Assembly: GCA_958510825.1 (NCBI GenBank)
Contig: OY294047.1
Location: 43,298,006-43,362,005, forward strand
DNA from: Brachypterus glaber
Lineage: Eukaryota; Arthropoda; Insecta; Coleoptera; Kateretidae
Direction of reading: 5' to 3'
DNA: 64,000 nucleotides
Shown here piece after piece: positions 58,901-60,697 of this stretch. The notes below the pieces were generated by a model. It made no database searches, was not told where the DNA came from, and was given only the letters and a program-made list of their open reading frames with translations. How positions within the stretch are numbered: the first letter of the stretch is position 1; every line of letters starts with the position of its first letter. The position numbers were made by a program, and so were the translations under genes.

Positions 58901-60126
58901 CATCCTGTATAGAAGTCCAAATGTTCCATCACATGACAAGCACAGAGGGTATGTAGTAGTAGTAGTAATGGTGGGGAGATCAAGCCTGGCAACTAGACCA
59001 TATTAGTCCCTTTTGCCTACCTCTGTTTTACTAGTTTTTCTACTCTAACCAGGATTTTCGTTGTTGTACCCCGGGACCTACAGTTTAGCGCTATTTTTGT
59101 ATACCATTAACATGGGCATAACACTCCAAAATGACCCCCACCCCCCTAGGAGCGTAATGTAATACTTGAATGTTCCCTAAGCTATGTTCCAAATAATTTA
59201 ATTTTGATATTCTTGCCATCTTAATTTTTATATTCTTGCCAGCTTATAATATAAGCAATAAAAATCAGCAATACTATATAAAGTATTGCTGATTACACAG
59301 CTATTTAGTAAATTATTGATTTTATAACTTATTTGAAAATGTTTTTCCTCTGTTCCTGTGTATTTAACTGTTCTTGCTAACTAAACTATTAATAATCTCT
59401 CTAAGGGAAGGTCAAAAAACGTAAATATTTATTTTCTTGTGTTTTGGCAAGTGCATTCAAGTTTATTTTAAAATTTATAAGTACCTTAGCATTTAGAAAC
59501 AATGCCAAGACATACGATTATATTAGAATAATCTTATTATGTTGAAATTTATTAACAGTTAAATTTATAAGGCTTTAATATTGCATCAGATTATAACAAT
59601 TAGTCGAGCACTTTTTTTTACAAAATAAAAATACCTTTGTTAGATTTCTGGTGGATATTTATAGAAATAACTTTTACACCAACAGAAAAAAAAAGTTCCA
59701 AGTGTAGGGTTTAGTTTTTCATGCTTTTTACAGCGGAAATACCTACATTTTTAATTCAATTAACCTAATCATATAATACTTACAGTTATTTGTATTGCTG
59801 CTGATATAATCTGAGGCCAATACAGCGAACGAATTATAGAAGTTTTTATTACTTTCCTTATTACGAAGAATCTCGGATTCACTAAAAAAGAAATAAACCG
59901 TATAAACAAAATGTCCAACTATTCTGTCACTGTTTATTTATTGCGTCTAACAGCAAAGAGGAAAGGCGTTAAACAAAAATTAGTAATTTCATTACCTTTT
60001 CACAATAGCTGTACATAACTCTATTAAGTCTGCTCTATTCGAAGTATCGTATTTTGCTGACAAAAACGGTTTTAAAATTGAAGACCAGTCCACTCCGCCA
60101 CTGCTCGCGGCCATTGTATCTGCCAT
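3286..60126 (-). CDS. poe: UBR4 / purity of essence (pushover), giant E3 ubiquitin ligase, 34 exons
   Basis: Orthologue of animal UBR4, an N-recognin-type E3 ligase that ubiquitinates proteins with destabilising N-termini and aggregation-prone or orphan proteins. It works with KCMF1 and calmodulin in known systems. Coding exons, 5' to 3': 60126-59996, 59881-59784, 58547-58305, 53870-53683, 48731-48550, 48141-47820, 46679-46386, 45653-45416, 44618-44286, 42476-42265, 41842-41716, 41620-41020, 40577-40294, 40026-39822, 39767-39548, 38275-37195, 36303-35722, 30456-30137, 27382-26194, 24690-24442, 22869-22722, 22636-22373, 22254-21338, 21210-20909, 20848-20528, 20403-17209, 16239-15387, 14623-14034, 12158-11628, 10359-10202, 9609-9289, 5445-5125, 4039-3715, 3501-3286. 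All junctions are GT-AG, phases agree throughout, and the sum is 5186 codons plus stop. Similarity to UBR4 (recalled, not searched) runs from end to end. Uncertain: the last ~20 residues and the exon 18 acceptor. Confidence 0.96.
3715..4039 (-). CDS. poe: poe exon 33 (residues 5007-5115)
   Basis: Contains [33 protein letters not shown] and [20 protein letters not shown], matching UBR4. Acceptor CTTTACAG, donor GTATGT. Confidence 0.96.
4272..4459. mobile_element. MITE in poe intron 32
   Basis: 188-bp inverted-repeat element. Outer ends AAACCACTGATGG/CCATCAGTGGTTT, and arms about 75 bp long including CATGTGAGCTTTCAA and TCTGCGGG. Non-coding. Confidence 0.75.
4591..4710. repeat. Tandem repeat, ~21-bp unit, about six copies
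   Basis: Degenerate units of the form ACCACACCCCTTTCAATATT, decaying toward CCCACGCCTCAC. C-rich on this strand. Not a CRISPR array: no spacers. Confidence 0.85.
5125..5445 (-). CDS. poe: poe exon 32 (residues 4900-5007)
   Basis: Starts [20 protein letters not shown] then [14 protein letters not shown] and [11 protein letters not shown], nearly identical to UBR4. Ends [13 protein letters not shown]. Donor GTAAGT. Confidence 0.97.
5766..6784. mobile_element. Family-B MITE interrupted by a second element
   Basis: Starts GCCGAAATTTTTTAAAAACC and carries the ATTAATAGGTTTTATCAAGG terminal block; the right end has the complement but is truncated. It matches the uninterrupted copy at 43621-44081 except for 6026-6608, which is a separate insertion. 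Confidence 0.8.
6026..6608. mobile_element. Nested MITE inside the family-B copy
   Basis: Ends ACTCCGCGCATTATCTATC and complement GATAGATAATGCGCCGAGT, about 23-bp inverted repeats. It sits exactly where the 43.6-kb copy is continuous; TATA on both sides may be the target duplication. Confidence 0.75.
6987..7726. mobile_element. Family-A MITE, longest copy
   Basis: Terminal inverted repeats of about 110 bp: TTAAGAGGTGATTCTAGATCC and AGTTCCTATAAAGGTTGGTCC, with complements at 7610-7710. The outer bases resemble ACAGGGTG-type ends. The interior contains AAACATTTTTGCCCCAAAC. No coding capacity. Confidence 0.8.
7868..7908. repeat. ATA trinucleotide microsatellite
   Basis: About 13 uninterrupted AAT/ATA units. 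Confidence 0.95.
8030..8370 (-). pseudogene. Non-LTR retrotransposon reverse-transcriptase C-terminal fragment
   Basis: Reverse-strand reading gives [16 protein letters not shown] and [15 protein letters not shown] then a stop, the typical C-terminal tail of jockey/I-type reverse transcriptases (R-SPI-x-x-M-x-x-x-N, DI-F-x-x-KF). Upstream pieces around [15 protein letters not shown] fit the same region in broken frames. Identification is from memory of the family pattern. Confidence 0.55.
8712..8818. repeat. Hairpin repeat in poe intron 31
   Basis: Arms ACGGTAGAGAAGAC/GTCTTCTCTACC and TATAGCC/GGCTATA around a CTCGAGCGAG-type loop. Confidence 0.65.
9289..9609 (-). CDS. poe: poe exon 31: hemi-RING region (residues 4793-4900)
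   Basis: Contains [16 protein letters not shown] and the zinc motif [20 protein letters not shown], then [16 protein letters not shown]. These cysteines and histidines form the C-terminal hemi-RING that supports UBE2A-dependent ubiquitin transfer in human UBR4 (family knowledge). None is missing. Confidence 0.97.
9630..10080. mobile_element. Family-A MITE, divergent copy near the exon 31 acceptor
   Basis: Starts TATAGGATGTCCAGTAAAT and follows the 58633 copy, then the interior of the 6987 copy (AATATTAATAAGG, TTGTCCCAAAC). The right end is not clear. Its left end is only about 20 bp from the acceptor of poe exon 31. Confidence 0.65.
10202..10359 (-). CDS. poe: poe exon 30 (residues 4741-4793)
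   Basis: Encodes [20 protein letters not shown] and [10 protein letters not shown], equivalent to UBR4 [18 protein letters not shown]. Acceptor TTTTTTTTAG, donor GTATGA. Confidence 0.96.
10460..11103. mobile_element. Fold-back element in poe intron 29
   Basis: 644 bp with two ~290-bp arms meeting near 10790. Ends are GGCTCGGGAAAATTAAGGG and complement. Inner blocks such as GGCAAGGGCCATG and TTAGGAACAACACCT pair across the centre. Confidence 0.85.
11121..11440 (+). pseudogene. Non-LTR retrotransposon fragment: reverse-transcriptase C-terminus and 3'UTR
   Basis: The plus-strand frame has [16 protein letters not shown] then [20 protein letters not shown] and FKANTKIF, the usual tail of jockey/RTE-type reverse transcriptases (YNTRNK then L-YN-LP and FK). 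Stop at 11385-11387. A short AT-rich tail follows. Opposite in strand to poe. Confidence 0.7.
11443..11466. repeat. TTAA microsatellite
   Basis: Short ATTA tandem run after the retrotransposon tail. Confidence 0.8.
11628..12158 (-). CDS. poe: poe exon 29 (residues 4564-4740)
   Basis: Contains [20 protein letters not shown] and [20 protein letters not shown], matching UBR4 FKPYCNFDKYDEDHSGDD and SRPALPFILRLLRGLA. Donor GTGAGA. Confidence 0.96.
12489..13000. mobile_element. Family-F MITE with internal G-runs, poe intron 28
   Basis: Ends GGAGCGTTCAAGTATTACGT and complement ACGTGATACTTGAACGCTCC. Inside are two G runs of 9-12 bases next to GTTACGCCGCGTTA, and a short AACCGGTTTTCGG repeat at 12755-12850. 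A related relic (GGAGCGTAATGTAATACTTG) lies at 59149-59168. Confidence 0.8.
13240..13882 (+). mobile_element. Family-G repeat, copy 2
   Basis: Shares with 23210-23846 and 1197-1664 the order: ATCTCGAAAACA, AACGCTAAAA-type block, CAGACAGACGGACG-like run, TCTAAAACGTCGAGAAATGT, TTCGGCGAAGATTTCAATAC. It ends in a hairpin with arms ACATCGGCACT/AGTGCCGATGT. Same orientation in all three. Confidence 0.75.
14034..14623 (-). CDS. poe: poe exon 28 (residues 4367-4563)
   Basis: Starts RMLGNPYSS, then [54 protein letters not shown]. The ubiquitin-like region of UBR4 maps here by similarity. Donor GTAAGT. Confidence 0.97.
14624..15386 (-). other. poe: poe intron 27
   Basis: Rich in A and T homopolymers. 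A palindrome CAGACAGACGTCTGTCT lies near 15188-15204. It contains two similar TTAACCCCCCATAACTTTTT-type blocks (14931, 15046), i.e. a short duplicated relic. No gene. Confidence 0.6.
15387..16239 (-). CDS. poe: poe exon 27 (residues 4083-4367)
   Basis: Contains [68 protein letters not shown] and [16 protein letters not shown], all strongly conserved. Ends [12 protein letters not shown]. Donor GTAATA. Confidence 0.97.
16240..16892 (-). other. poe: poe intron 26, remainder
   Basis: AT-rich, no element or gene recognised. Confidence 0.5.
16893..17195 (-). mobile_element. Family-C MITE, copy 1, poe intron 26
   Basis: Reverse-orientation copy with TTATCCAATACATACAG at one side, TTATTGGATAA inside, then a hairpin segment (GGGCAATATC, TTTACCCA) and CTAGTACCATAAATAACTA at the far end. 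Other copies are at 47397 and 56401. It ends about 14 bp from the exon 26 donor. Confidence 0.8.
17209..20403 (-). CDS. poe: poe exon 26: 3.2-kb exon with cysteine cluster (residues 3018-4082)
   Basis: The largest exon, about a fifth of the protein. It holds [17 protein letters not shown] helices, [65 protein letters not shown] and a beta-rich segment with [19 protein letters not shown]. From about residue 3657 comes a zinc-ribbon-like cluster of repeated CxxC units (CPRC, CANC, CHKC, CHAC). The true exon start is the acceptor at 20404-20405, upstream of any ATG. Confidence 0.97.
20528..20848 (-). CDS. poe: poe exon 25 (residues 2911-3017)
   Basis: Begins [20 protein letters not shown] then SGRSSAYGD, as in UBR4. 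A leucine-rich helix and RGIPFLQ follow. Donor GTAAGT. Confidence 0.95.
20909..21210 (-). CDS. poe: poe exon 24 (residues 2810-2910)
   Basis: Contains [20 protein letters not shown] and the block [20 protein letters not shown], identical or nearly so in UBR4. The [16 protein letters not shown] segment has the look of a ubiquitin-interacting motif (A-x-x-x-S helix). Confidence 0.95.
21338..22254 (-). CDS. poe: poe exon 23 (residues 2504-2810)
   Basis: Helical region: [80 protein letters not shown], ending NPLEALLG. A basic stretch and a disordered S/Q-rich segment precede the end. Confidence 0.96.
22373..22636 (-). CDS. poe: poe exon 22 (residues 2416-2504)
   Basis: Contains [38 protein letters not shown] and an acidic/serine linker, ending IER. 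Matches the UBR4 segment with VKIYGKTKEQFGWPD. Confidence 0.95.
22722..22869 (-). CDS. poe: poe exon 21 (residues 2367-2416)
   Basis: Encodes [19 protein letters not shown] to VTRSRW, with near-identity to UBR4 [19 protein letters not shown]. Acceptor TTATCTCAG, donor GTATGT. Confidence 0.95.
23210..23846 (+). mobile_element. Family-G repeat, copy 3, poe intron 20
   Basis: Closest to the 13240 copy, with the same terminal hairpin ACATCGGCACT...AGTGCCGATGT and CAGACAGACAGACGGACGC run. Confidence 0.75.
23922..24421. mobile_element. Family-H MITE with ~45-bp terminal inverted repeats
   Basis: 500 bp. Ends AAGGCGCCTTTTCACGGAGC and complement; the terminal block continues ACGCAAGTTTGGTGCTAT. An additional direct copy of CCTTTTCACGGAGCAA lies at 24017. 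Located about 20 bp from the exon 20 donor. Confidence 0.85.
24442..24690 (-). CDS. poe: poe exon 20 (residues 2284-2367)
   Basis: Begins FWMSPNIQP, then a lysine-rich linker, then [19 protein letters not shown] and [14 protein letters not shown], as in UBR4. Probably the start of a beta-sandwich (inference). Confidence 0.95.
24994..25612. mobile_element. Family-I element, poe intron 19
   Basis: 619 bp with ~45-bp terminal inverted repeats: TTTCAACAAAACTGGAAAAG and GTGGGGTTA with complements at 25573-25612. No coding capacity seen. Confidence 0.85.
25790..26120. repeat. Family-J repeat (inverted relative to 44790)
   Basis: AAAAATCCAGCACGTCATATT and TTAGTACAGGCAATTATG reappear as complements at about 44820-44880. 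Both copies also share a TTACTTTTTACGAACAAAC-type block. Confidence 0.65.
26194..27382 (-). CDS. poe: poe exon 19: WD-like propeller region (residues 1888-2284)
   Basis: Highly conserved: [96 protein letters not shown]. The repeated strand-like units fit the beta-propeller known in UBR4. Donor GTAAGT. Confidence 0.97.
27393..27426. repeat. ATT trinucleotide microsatellite
   Basis: About 10 TAT units just inside poe intron 18, roughly 15 bp from the exon 19 acceptor. Confidence 0.95.
27427..30136 (-). other. poe: poe intron 18, remainder
   Basis: Apart from the 28503 MITE and a CAGACAGACCGACACCC run near 29049, I see only AT-rich sequence. No gene. Confidence 0.5.
28503..28640. mobile_element. 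Short MITE, poe intron 18
   Basis: GCAGGGTTTATCAA at the left pairs with TTGATAAACTGGGC at the right, 138 bp apart. Non-coding. Confidence 0.6.
30137..30456 (-). CDS. poe: poe exon 18 (residues 1781-1887)
   Basis: Contains [26 protein letters not shown] and [16 protein letters not shown], leading into [16 protein letters not shown] of exon 19. Two acceptors 12 nt apart both keep phase: exon end at 30456 (TTATAG) or 30444 (GTTTCAG). Confidence 0.9.
30528..30748. mobile_element. Family-L MITE, copy 1, poe intron 17
   Basis: About 220 bp with ~55-bp terminal inverted repeats containing AAACTATGGTCTGTTTT, TCAAGCAAGATAGTAAATTA and ATCGCACAGT. The interior is AT-rich. Copy 2 is at 40049-40260. 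Confidence 0.85.
31039..31257 (+). CDS. 72-codon ORF in the left repeat arm
   Basis: Open from ATG to TAG. It is the inward-reading counterpart of 34751-34969, differing at about six residues. Contains [20 protein letters not shown]. No family recognised. It may be a real small protein or a passenger of the long repeat. Confidence 0.35.
   Translation: MVDSVSGTSIQYKPVFSKIPSASFWKIMLTVLQQPQQYSQNNIHIFSRMDPKCTFNEDFDSVSRAALSITDF
31649..31687. repeat. TAC/CTA trinucleotide microsatellite
   Basis: About 12 units of CTA with few interruptions. Confidence 0.9.
31850..31918. repeat. Tandem duplication
   Basis: Two head-to-tail copies of a ~37-bp unit starting GCTGGAATTACTCTATATAT inside the transposon. 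Confidence 0.85.
31895..32148. mobile_element. MITE nested in the 4.0-kb transposon
   Basis: AAAAAGTTATCTCTTATCTG-type left end and TAGATAACTTTTTA right end; CGTTAAAATAAAATGG and CCATTTGATTTTAACG pair. An inner pair is AGTGTATAGCACT/AGTGCTATACACT. It lies between the left arm and the transposase stop. Confidence 0.7.
32175..34262 (-). pseudogene. Frameshifted transposase of the 4.0-kb transposon
   Basis: ATG at 34262. The N-terminus has zinc-binding-like pairs ([32 protein letters not shown]). Then [19 protein letters not shown], a frameshift in an A10 run near 33230-33241, [18 protein letters not shown], a second frameshift near 33043, [12 protein letters not shown], and an uninterrupted C-terminal part with EGNACRK and [15 protein letters not shown], stop after SSEHL at 32175-32177. 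The DGGQG and SEQSGES motifs are candidate catalytic acidic positions by analogy with RAG1/Transib-type enzymes (inference). No intron is needed. Confidence 0.8.
34751..34969 (-). CDS. 72-codon ORF in the right repeat arm, upstream of the transposase
   Basis: Same strand as the transposase and about 490 bp before its ATG, so it could be a separate small protein or a leader ORF. The sequence matches the left-arm ORF apart from about six substitutions. Confidence 0.4.
   Translation of the reverse strand: MADSVSGTSIQYKPVFSKIPSASFWKIMLTFLQQPQQYSQNNTQIFSRMDPKCTFKEDFDSVSRTALSITDF
35026..35721 (-). other. poe: poe intron 17, part next to exon 17
   Basis: AT-rich, no element or gene seen between the transposon and exon 17. 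Confidence 0.5.
35722..36303 (-). CDS. poe: poe exon 17: UBR box (residues 1587-1781)
   Basis: Carries the UBR-type zinc finger, about residues 1691-1765, from LCNKLCTFT to [15 protein letters not shown]. All cysteine and histidine ligands expected for the fold are present, including [17 protein letters not shown] and FFCDCGA. It is nearly identical to human UBR4 and preceded by an acidic linker. Donor GTAAGA. Confidence 0.98.
36380..36900. mobile_element. Family-M fold-back element, poe intron 16
   Basis: 521 bp. Ends GTTGAGACTTTGTATATGTG and complement. The arms run through GTCCAGTCAAACAACTT and CAAGTGGTAA to a centre of ATTATGACGTCATAA. The right arm has a partial tandem copy of its outer ~65 bp (36762-36826), absent on the left. 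Confidence 0.85.
37195..38275 (-). CDS. poe: poe exon 16 (residues 1227-1587)
   Basis: Large helical-repeat exon. Anchors: [77 protein letters not shown], each with a clear UBR4 counterpart in the same order. Confidence 0.96.
38384..39534. mobile_element. Family-N element with ACCCAGAAAACC ends, poe intron 15
   Basis: 1151 bp with ACCCAGAAAACCA at the left and TGGTTTTCTGGGT at the right. The interior has scattered TAGGTCGATAATATA and AAATAGCATGCTATTTT motifs and a short basic ORF (38840-38962) followed by an S/E-rich reading frame. This looks like an internally deleted DNA transposon. No target duplication was found. Confidence 0.65.
38840..38962 (+). pseudogene. Small basic ORF in the family-N element, possible transposase N-terminus
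   Basis: 40 codons, [16 protein letters not shown] then [15 protein letters not shown]. After the stop, another frame reads [18 protein letters not shown] basic start followed by an acidic serine-rich stretch is common at the start of transposases, but the family is unknown. Confidence 0.35.
39548..39767 (-). CDS. poe: poe exon 15 (residues 1153-1226)
   Basis: Contains [17 protein letters not shown] (UBR4 KLQGFAAVLAIGSS). The donor lies about 7 bp from the end of a mobile element in the next intron. Confidence 0.95.
39822..40026 (-). CDS. poe: poe exon 14 (residues 1085-1153)
   Basis: Reads [20 protein letters not shown] then [20 protein letters not shown], matching UBR4 IYTLDAAISKVQVSLDE and NLLPATLQLID. 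Acceptor TCTTTATAG. Confidence 0.93.
40049..40260. mobile_element. Family-L MITE, copy 2, poe intron 13
   Basis: Near-identical to 30528-30748 through TAGTAAATTAAAAATC, GATTCGAATA and TATATTCTATACACAAAC. It starts about 22 bp from the exon 14 acceptor and ends about 34 bp from the exon 13 donor, so it makes up most of this short intron. Confidence 0.85.
40294..40577 (-). CDS. poe: poe exon 13 (residues 990-1085)
   Basis: Contains [12 protein letters not shown] and [20 protein letters not shown], equivalent to UBR4 WIKDHLIKQGMKAEHASSLL. Donor GTAAGA, phase 1. Confidence 0.95.
41020..41620 (-). CDS. poe: poe exon 12 (residues 790-990)
   Basis: Begins [18 protein letters not shown] (UBR4 DLNVEHLQMLLLIFHNF), then [18 protein letters not shown], and ends [13 protein letters not shown]-like helical scaffold. 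Confidence 0.96.
41716..41842 (-). CDS. poe: poe exon 11 (residues 748-790)
   Basis: Short exon, [20 protein letters not shown] to VPESENE, aligned to UBR4 VWDRFLSTM to VPSETE. Acceptor ATTTTAG, donor GTAGGC. Too short to appear as a clear ORF. Confidence 0.9.
42265..42476 (-). CDS. poe: poe exon 10 (residues 677-747)
   Basis: Contains [11 protein letters not shown] and [16 protein letters not shown], matching UBR4 LLQQLGVAPFS and PWPLYIHPQSLSVLS. Acceptor TTGTTCCAG, donor GTAAGT. Confidence 0.95.
42477..43183 (-). other. poe: poe intron 9, first part
   Basis: No gene or repeat copy recognised. Confidence 0.5.
43184..43392. mobile_element. Perfect hairpin with hammerhead-like layout (Penelope-like relic)
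   Basis: Arms of about 90 bp (TAGATAGTAGATGGCTGG outward, CTGCCGACGTTTCGTTGGC inward) are almost perfect complements around TTGTGCCTTTTGAAG. One arm reads TTGAAGA, stem GTTGG/CCAAC, GAAA, CGTCGGC, resembling a hammerhead core. Confidence 0.7.
43621..44081. mobile_element. Family-B MITE, intact copy, poe intron 9
   Basis: 461 bp. Ends GCCGAAAT and ATTCGGC with the ATTAATAGGTTTTATCAAGG block and complement CCTTGATAAAACCTATTAAT. Serves as the uninterrupted reference for the copies at 5766 and 46980. Confidence 0.85.
44286..44618 (-). CDS. poe: poe exon 9 (residues 566-677)
   Basis: Begins [15 protein letters not shown], nearly identical to UBR4. A disordered P/S-rich linker follows, then helices with [19 protein letters not shown]. 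Confidence 0.96.
44790..45030. repeat. Family-J repeat, second copy, poe intron 8
   Basis: Inverted relative to 25790-26120. A further shared block (GATCAGGG, TTTACTTTC, TTAGTAAGAAAAA) at 45280-45360 pairs with 24740-24790. Confidence 0.6.
45416..45653 (-). CDS. poe: poe exon 8 (residues 487-566)
   Basis: Contains [12 protein letters not shown] and DSTTYYED followed by an acidic serine-rich stretch, the same order as in UBR4 (STSYRKACVLQRQ, SNTYYEDD). A CTCF-like motif overlaps the codons for PPEGD. Confidence 0.95.
45778..45847. repeat. Perfect 70-bp palindrome, family D
   Basis: Two 35-bp arms, perfectly complementary, running AGGGACACTAGATCTAGGTC to AGCAAGGC at the centre (45812/45813). 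Other copies at about 46886-46960 (one arm altered) and 56785-56822 (half). Confidence 0.95.
46021..46338. mobile_element. Fold-back repeat, poe intron 7
   Basis: About 318 bp. TTTTTATTACTGATATCGAA pairs with TTCGATGTCAGTAATAAAA, and AAATCAAAATTGAAAAAACTC with its complement. AT-rich arms of about 120 bp. Confidence 0.7.
46386..46679 (-). CDS. poe: poe exon 7 (residues 389-486)
   Basis: Starts [20 protein letters not shown], equivalent to UBR4 YQNFQLLGAWCLL. It contains [13 protein letters not shown] like UBR4 QGFGVLSVILANH. Donor GTAAGT. Confidence 0.95.
46886..46962. repeat. Family-D palindrome, degraded copy
   Basis: GGGACACTAGATCTAGATC at the left; full right arm GCTAACTTAAGACCTAGATC to GTGTCCC. 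The centre is replaced by TTGCTGTCTGTGG. Confidence 0.85.
46975..47677 (-). mobile_element. Family-B MITE, copy 3, split by a family-C MITE
   Basis: Reverse-order match to 43621-44081. It is continuous to about 47395, then resumes at 47646 with AAACCTATTAATGC and ends TTTCGGC. The interruption is a family-C MITE. Confidence 0.8.
47397..47645 (+). mobile_element. Family-C MITE nested in family B
   Basis: TAGTTATTTATGGTACTAGT to GTATGTATTGGATA. Lacks most of the internal hairpin seen in the 16893 and 56401 copies. Confidence 0.8.
47820..48141 (-). CDS. poe: poe exon 6 (residues 281-388)
   Basis: Carries [20 protein letters not shown], almost the UBR4 motif LPVLEPLNPSRL, and ends with SSTRAGGH (UBR4 SSRRAGGE). 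GC-richer than the flanking introns. Confidence 0.95.
48142..48549 (-). other. poe: poe intron 5
   Basis: AT-rich, nothing recognised. Confidence 0.5.
48550..48731 (-). CDS. poe: poe exon 5 (residues 221-281)
   Basis: Encodes [14 protein letters not shown] to TALRNG, matching the UBR4 segment that ends in DATAVRNG. Acceptor TTTTTACAG, donor GTATGT. Confidence 0.93.
49294..49643. mobile_element. Long hairpin with hammerhead-like ends, poe intron 4 (Penelope-like relic)
   Basis: Two ~170-bp arms around an A/T loop at about 49463-49472. The outer part of each arm reads CTGAAGAAG, stem GCCCC/GGGGC (left) or GCTCC/AGGGC (right), then GAAACGTTGGC (AAAACGTTGGC on the right). Abuts a family-A MITE. 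Confidence 0.75.
49646..50137. mobile_element. Family-A MITE, internally deleted copy
   Basis: Matches 6987-7726 closely but lacks about 220 bp after GAGGTGATTCTAAATCT. Right end GGTACGCGAGTTCTGGAACA then CCCTGTA. Confidence 0.85.
50476..50790 (-). other. Unidentified repeat-like open region, 101 codons
   Basis: Open frame with [21 protein letters not shown] shorter, degraded relative lies at about 225-290. Probably the 3' part of a transposon ORF, but no family could be assigned. More GC than its surroundings. Confidence 0.3.
52179..52390. other. GC-rich patch with short tandem duplication, poe intron 4
   Basis: A 16-bp unit GATCATAGATATTTAG occurs twice (52182-52213), then a GC-rich stretch with an inverted pair CCGATCGGAGCC/GGCTCCGATC. 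Its open frame of 68 codons is not recognisable. It may be a gene or retroelement relic. Confidence 0.35.
52416..53394. mobile_element. 1-kb fold-back element, poe intron 4
   Basis: Arms of ~385 bp. Ends CACAGGCCCACAAAAATAAT and complement. Pairs include CCCTCAAAATCTTGAGATAT, TTGGCCTTGAATGCAT and TAACTAGGGTAG. A second GTGGGCCTGT occurs inside, at 53112-53121. Confidence 0.85.
53503..53565. repeat. Short tandem repeat TCCCTGACTTTTCTGTTT
   Basis: Two full units and partial flanking ones. Related CCCTGAC text occurs at about 41991 and 42151, so it is part of a dispersed repeat. Confidence 0.8.
53683..53870 (-). CDS. poe: poe exon 4 (residues 158-220)
   Basis: Linker exon with [12 protein letters not shown], then a low-complexity T/A/G/S-rich stretch ending SEIN. 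The sequence is poorly conserved; it is placed by intact frame, phase match on both sides (1 in, 0 out) and good splice signals. It is isolated between two introns of over 4.4 kb. Confidence 0.85.
53871..56400 (-). other. poe: poe intron 3, proximal part
   Basis: No gene recognised. Contains CT-rich 54345-54360, a 13-base G run near 55850-55863 and AT-rich sequence. Confidence 0.5.
56401..56735 (+). mobile_element. Family-C MITE, copy 3, poe intron 3
   Basis: Fullest copy. TAGTTATTTATGGTACTAGT, a hairpin with AAATTAACCTGC/GCAGGTTAATTTT, then TTATCCAATAAATAGC to GTATGTATTGGATAA. Confidence 0.85.
56785..56822. repeat. Family-D half palindrome
   Basis: Only the right arm (GCCTTGCTAACTTAAGACC to GTGTCTC) is present. 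Confidence 0.8.
56823..57942 (-). other. poe: poe intron 3, middle part
   Basis: AT-rich. Two similar CTGCTAACTCC motifs near 57470 and 57590 are a weak duplicated relic. No gene. Confidence 0.45.
57943..58149. mobile_element. MITE, poe intron 3
   Basis: About 207 bp. GAAGCTGAAGTTTGCAACG pairs with CGTTGCAAACTTCGGCTTC. Inner arms AAAATTATAGTATATTAAAG and GCGCACAAGTAC with complements, centre GCCGCAAGCGGC. Confidence 0.8.
58305..58547 (-). CDS. poe: poe exon 3 (residues 77-158)
   Basis: Encodes the helical repeat segment with [19 protein letters not shown], close to the UBR4 segment LQSVAAACKVLIEF. It ends in a Q/N/P-rich linker. Acceptor TTATTTCCAG, donor GTAAGG. Confidence 0.93.
58633..58911. 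mobile_element. Family-A MITE, short copy, poe intron 2
   Basis: 279 bp. Ends TATAAGGATGTCCAGTAAAT and complement ATTTACTGGACATCCTGTAT. About 60-bp inverted repeats including GATTTTACATAGGAAAATAT. Confidence 0.85.
58912..59783 (-). other. poe: poe intron 2, remainder
   Basis: Contains a family-F relic at 59149-59175; otherwise AT-rich, no gene. Confidence 0.5.
59784..59881 (-). CDS. poe: poe exon 2 (residues 44-77)
   Basis: Joins exon 1 to give SESEILRN, the same SESEI motif seen in vertebrate UBR4, followed by [13 protein letters not shown]. Acceptor TTTTTTAG, donor GTAAGT. Too short to stand out as an ORF; found by following frame and splice signals. Confidence 0.88.
59996..60126 (-). CDS. 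poe: poe exon 1 (residues 1-44)
   Basis: Start exon. Two in-frame ATGs lie four codons apart (60126 and 60114); the upstream one is chosen because nothing argues against it. The residues [12 protein letters not shown] match the conserved UBR4 N-terminus. The donor is GTAATG and leaves phase 2. No intron signal is visible upstream of the ATG. Confidence 0.88.
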
Positions 60127-60697
60127 TTGCAATTTAACAGCAATGACAAGTCATTGTTAGGAACATTCATTGTTCTAGATTTATCGTTGGCAACGATTAC
60201 AAATAAATTTATTGCAGCATTTTTTAAATAAAACTGTTTTATTTTGGTTTAATTGTATATTTACTTAATATTCTAGAAGGTTTACTCTAATGAATGTAGA
60301 TAAAACATTAATTTAAAAATGTTGTAATGTTTTTTAAACATTCAAGAGTTATGTTGGCTACAGTTGTTGTCAAAGTGACAATTAGCATAACCTCAAATAA
60401 GGTAAAAAATGCAAATTCATTGCAAAAAATCAGAATCATTCCCGAAGGTTCTTTGGAAAAGGAACTATCATCATTAATTGTATAATTTTACTTATTATTT
60501 TATAATAAATAAGCTAGCCAAGTCATTAGATGGCGCCATGTGCTCTATCCAGCTAGTAATGATAGAAATCAATGTTTAATGTTCTACTACATCTAAGACT
60601 GTCTTAACATCTTTTAAATTGTATACATTTCTTTGATCATGCATATATATACTTTCTCATTAACTTCTGATATCCGCTTTTATTCCCAATAAGTATA
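60127..60697. promoter_or_regulatory. Intergenic spacer: poe 5' flank and upstream gene 3' end
   Basis: 571 bp between the stop of the upstream gene and the poe ATG; it must contain the poe promoter. No TATA box stands out. Positions 60528-60539 hold a palindromic ATGGCGCCAT preceded by TTAG, which resembles a CTCF-type site. On the minus strand AATAAA (60678-60683) lies about 15 nt after the stop at 60698 and can serve as the poly(A) signal of the upstream gene. Confidence 0.5.
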
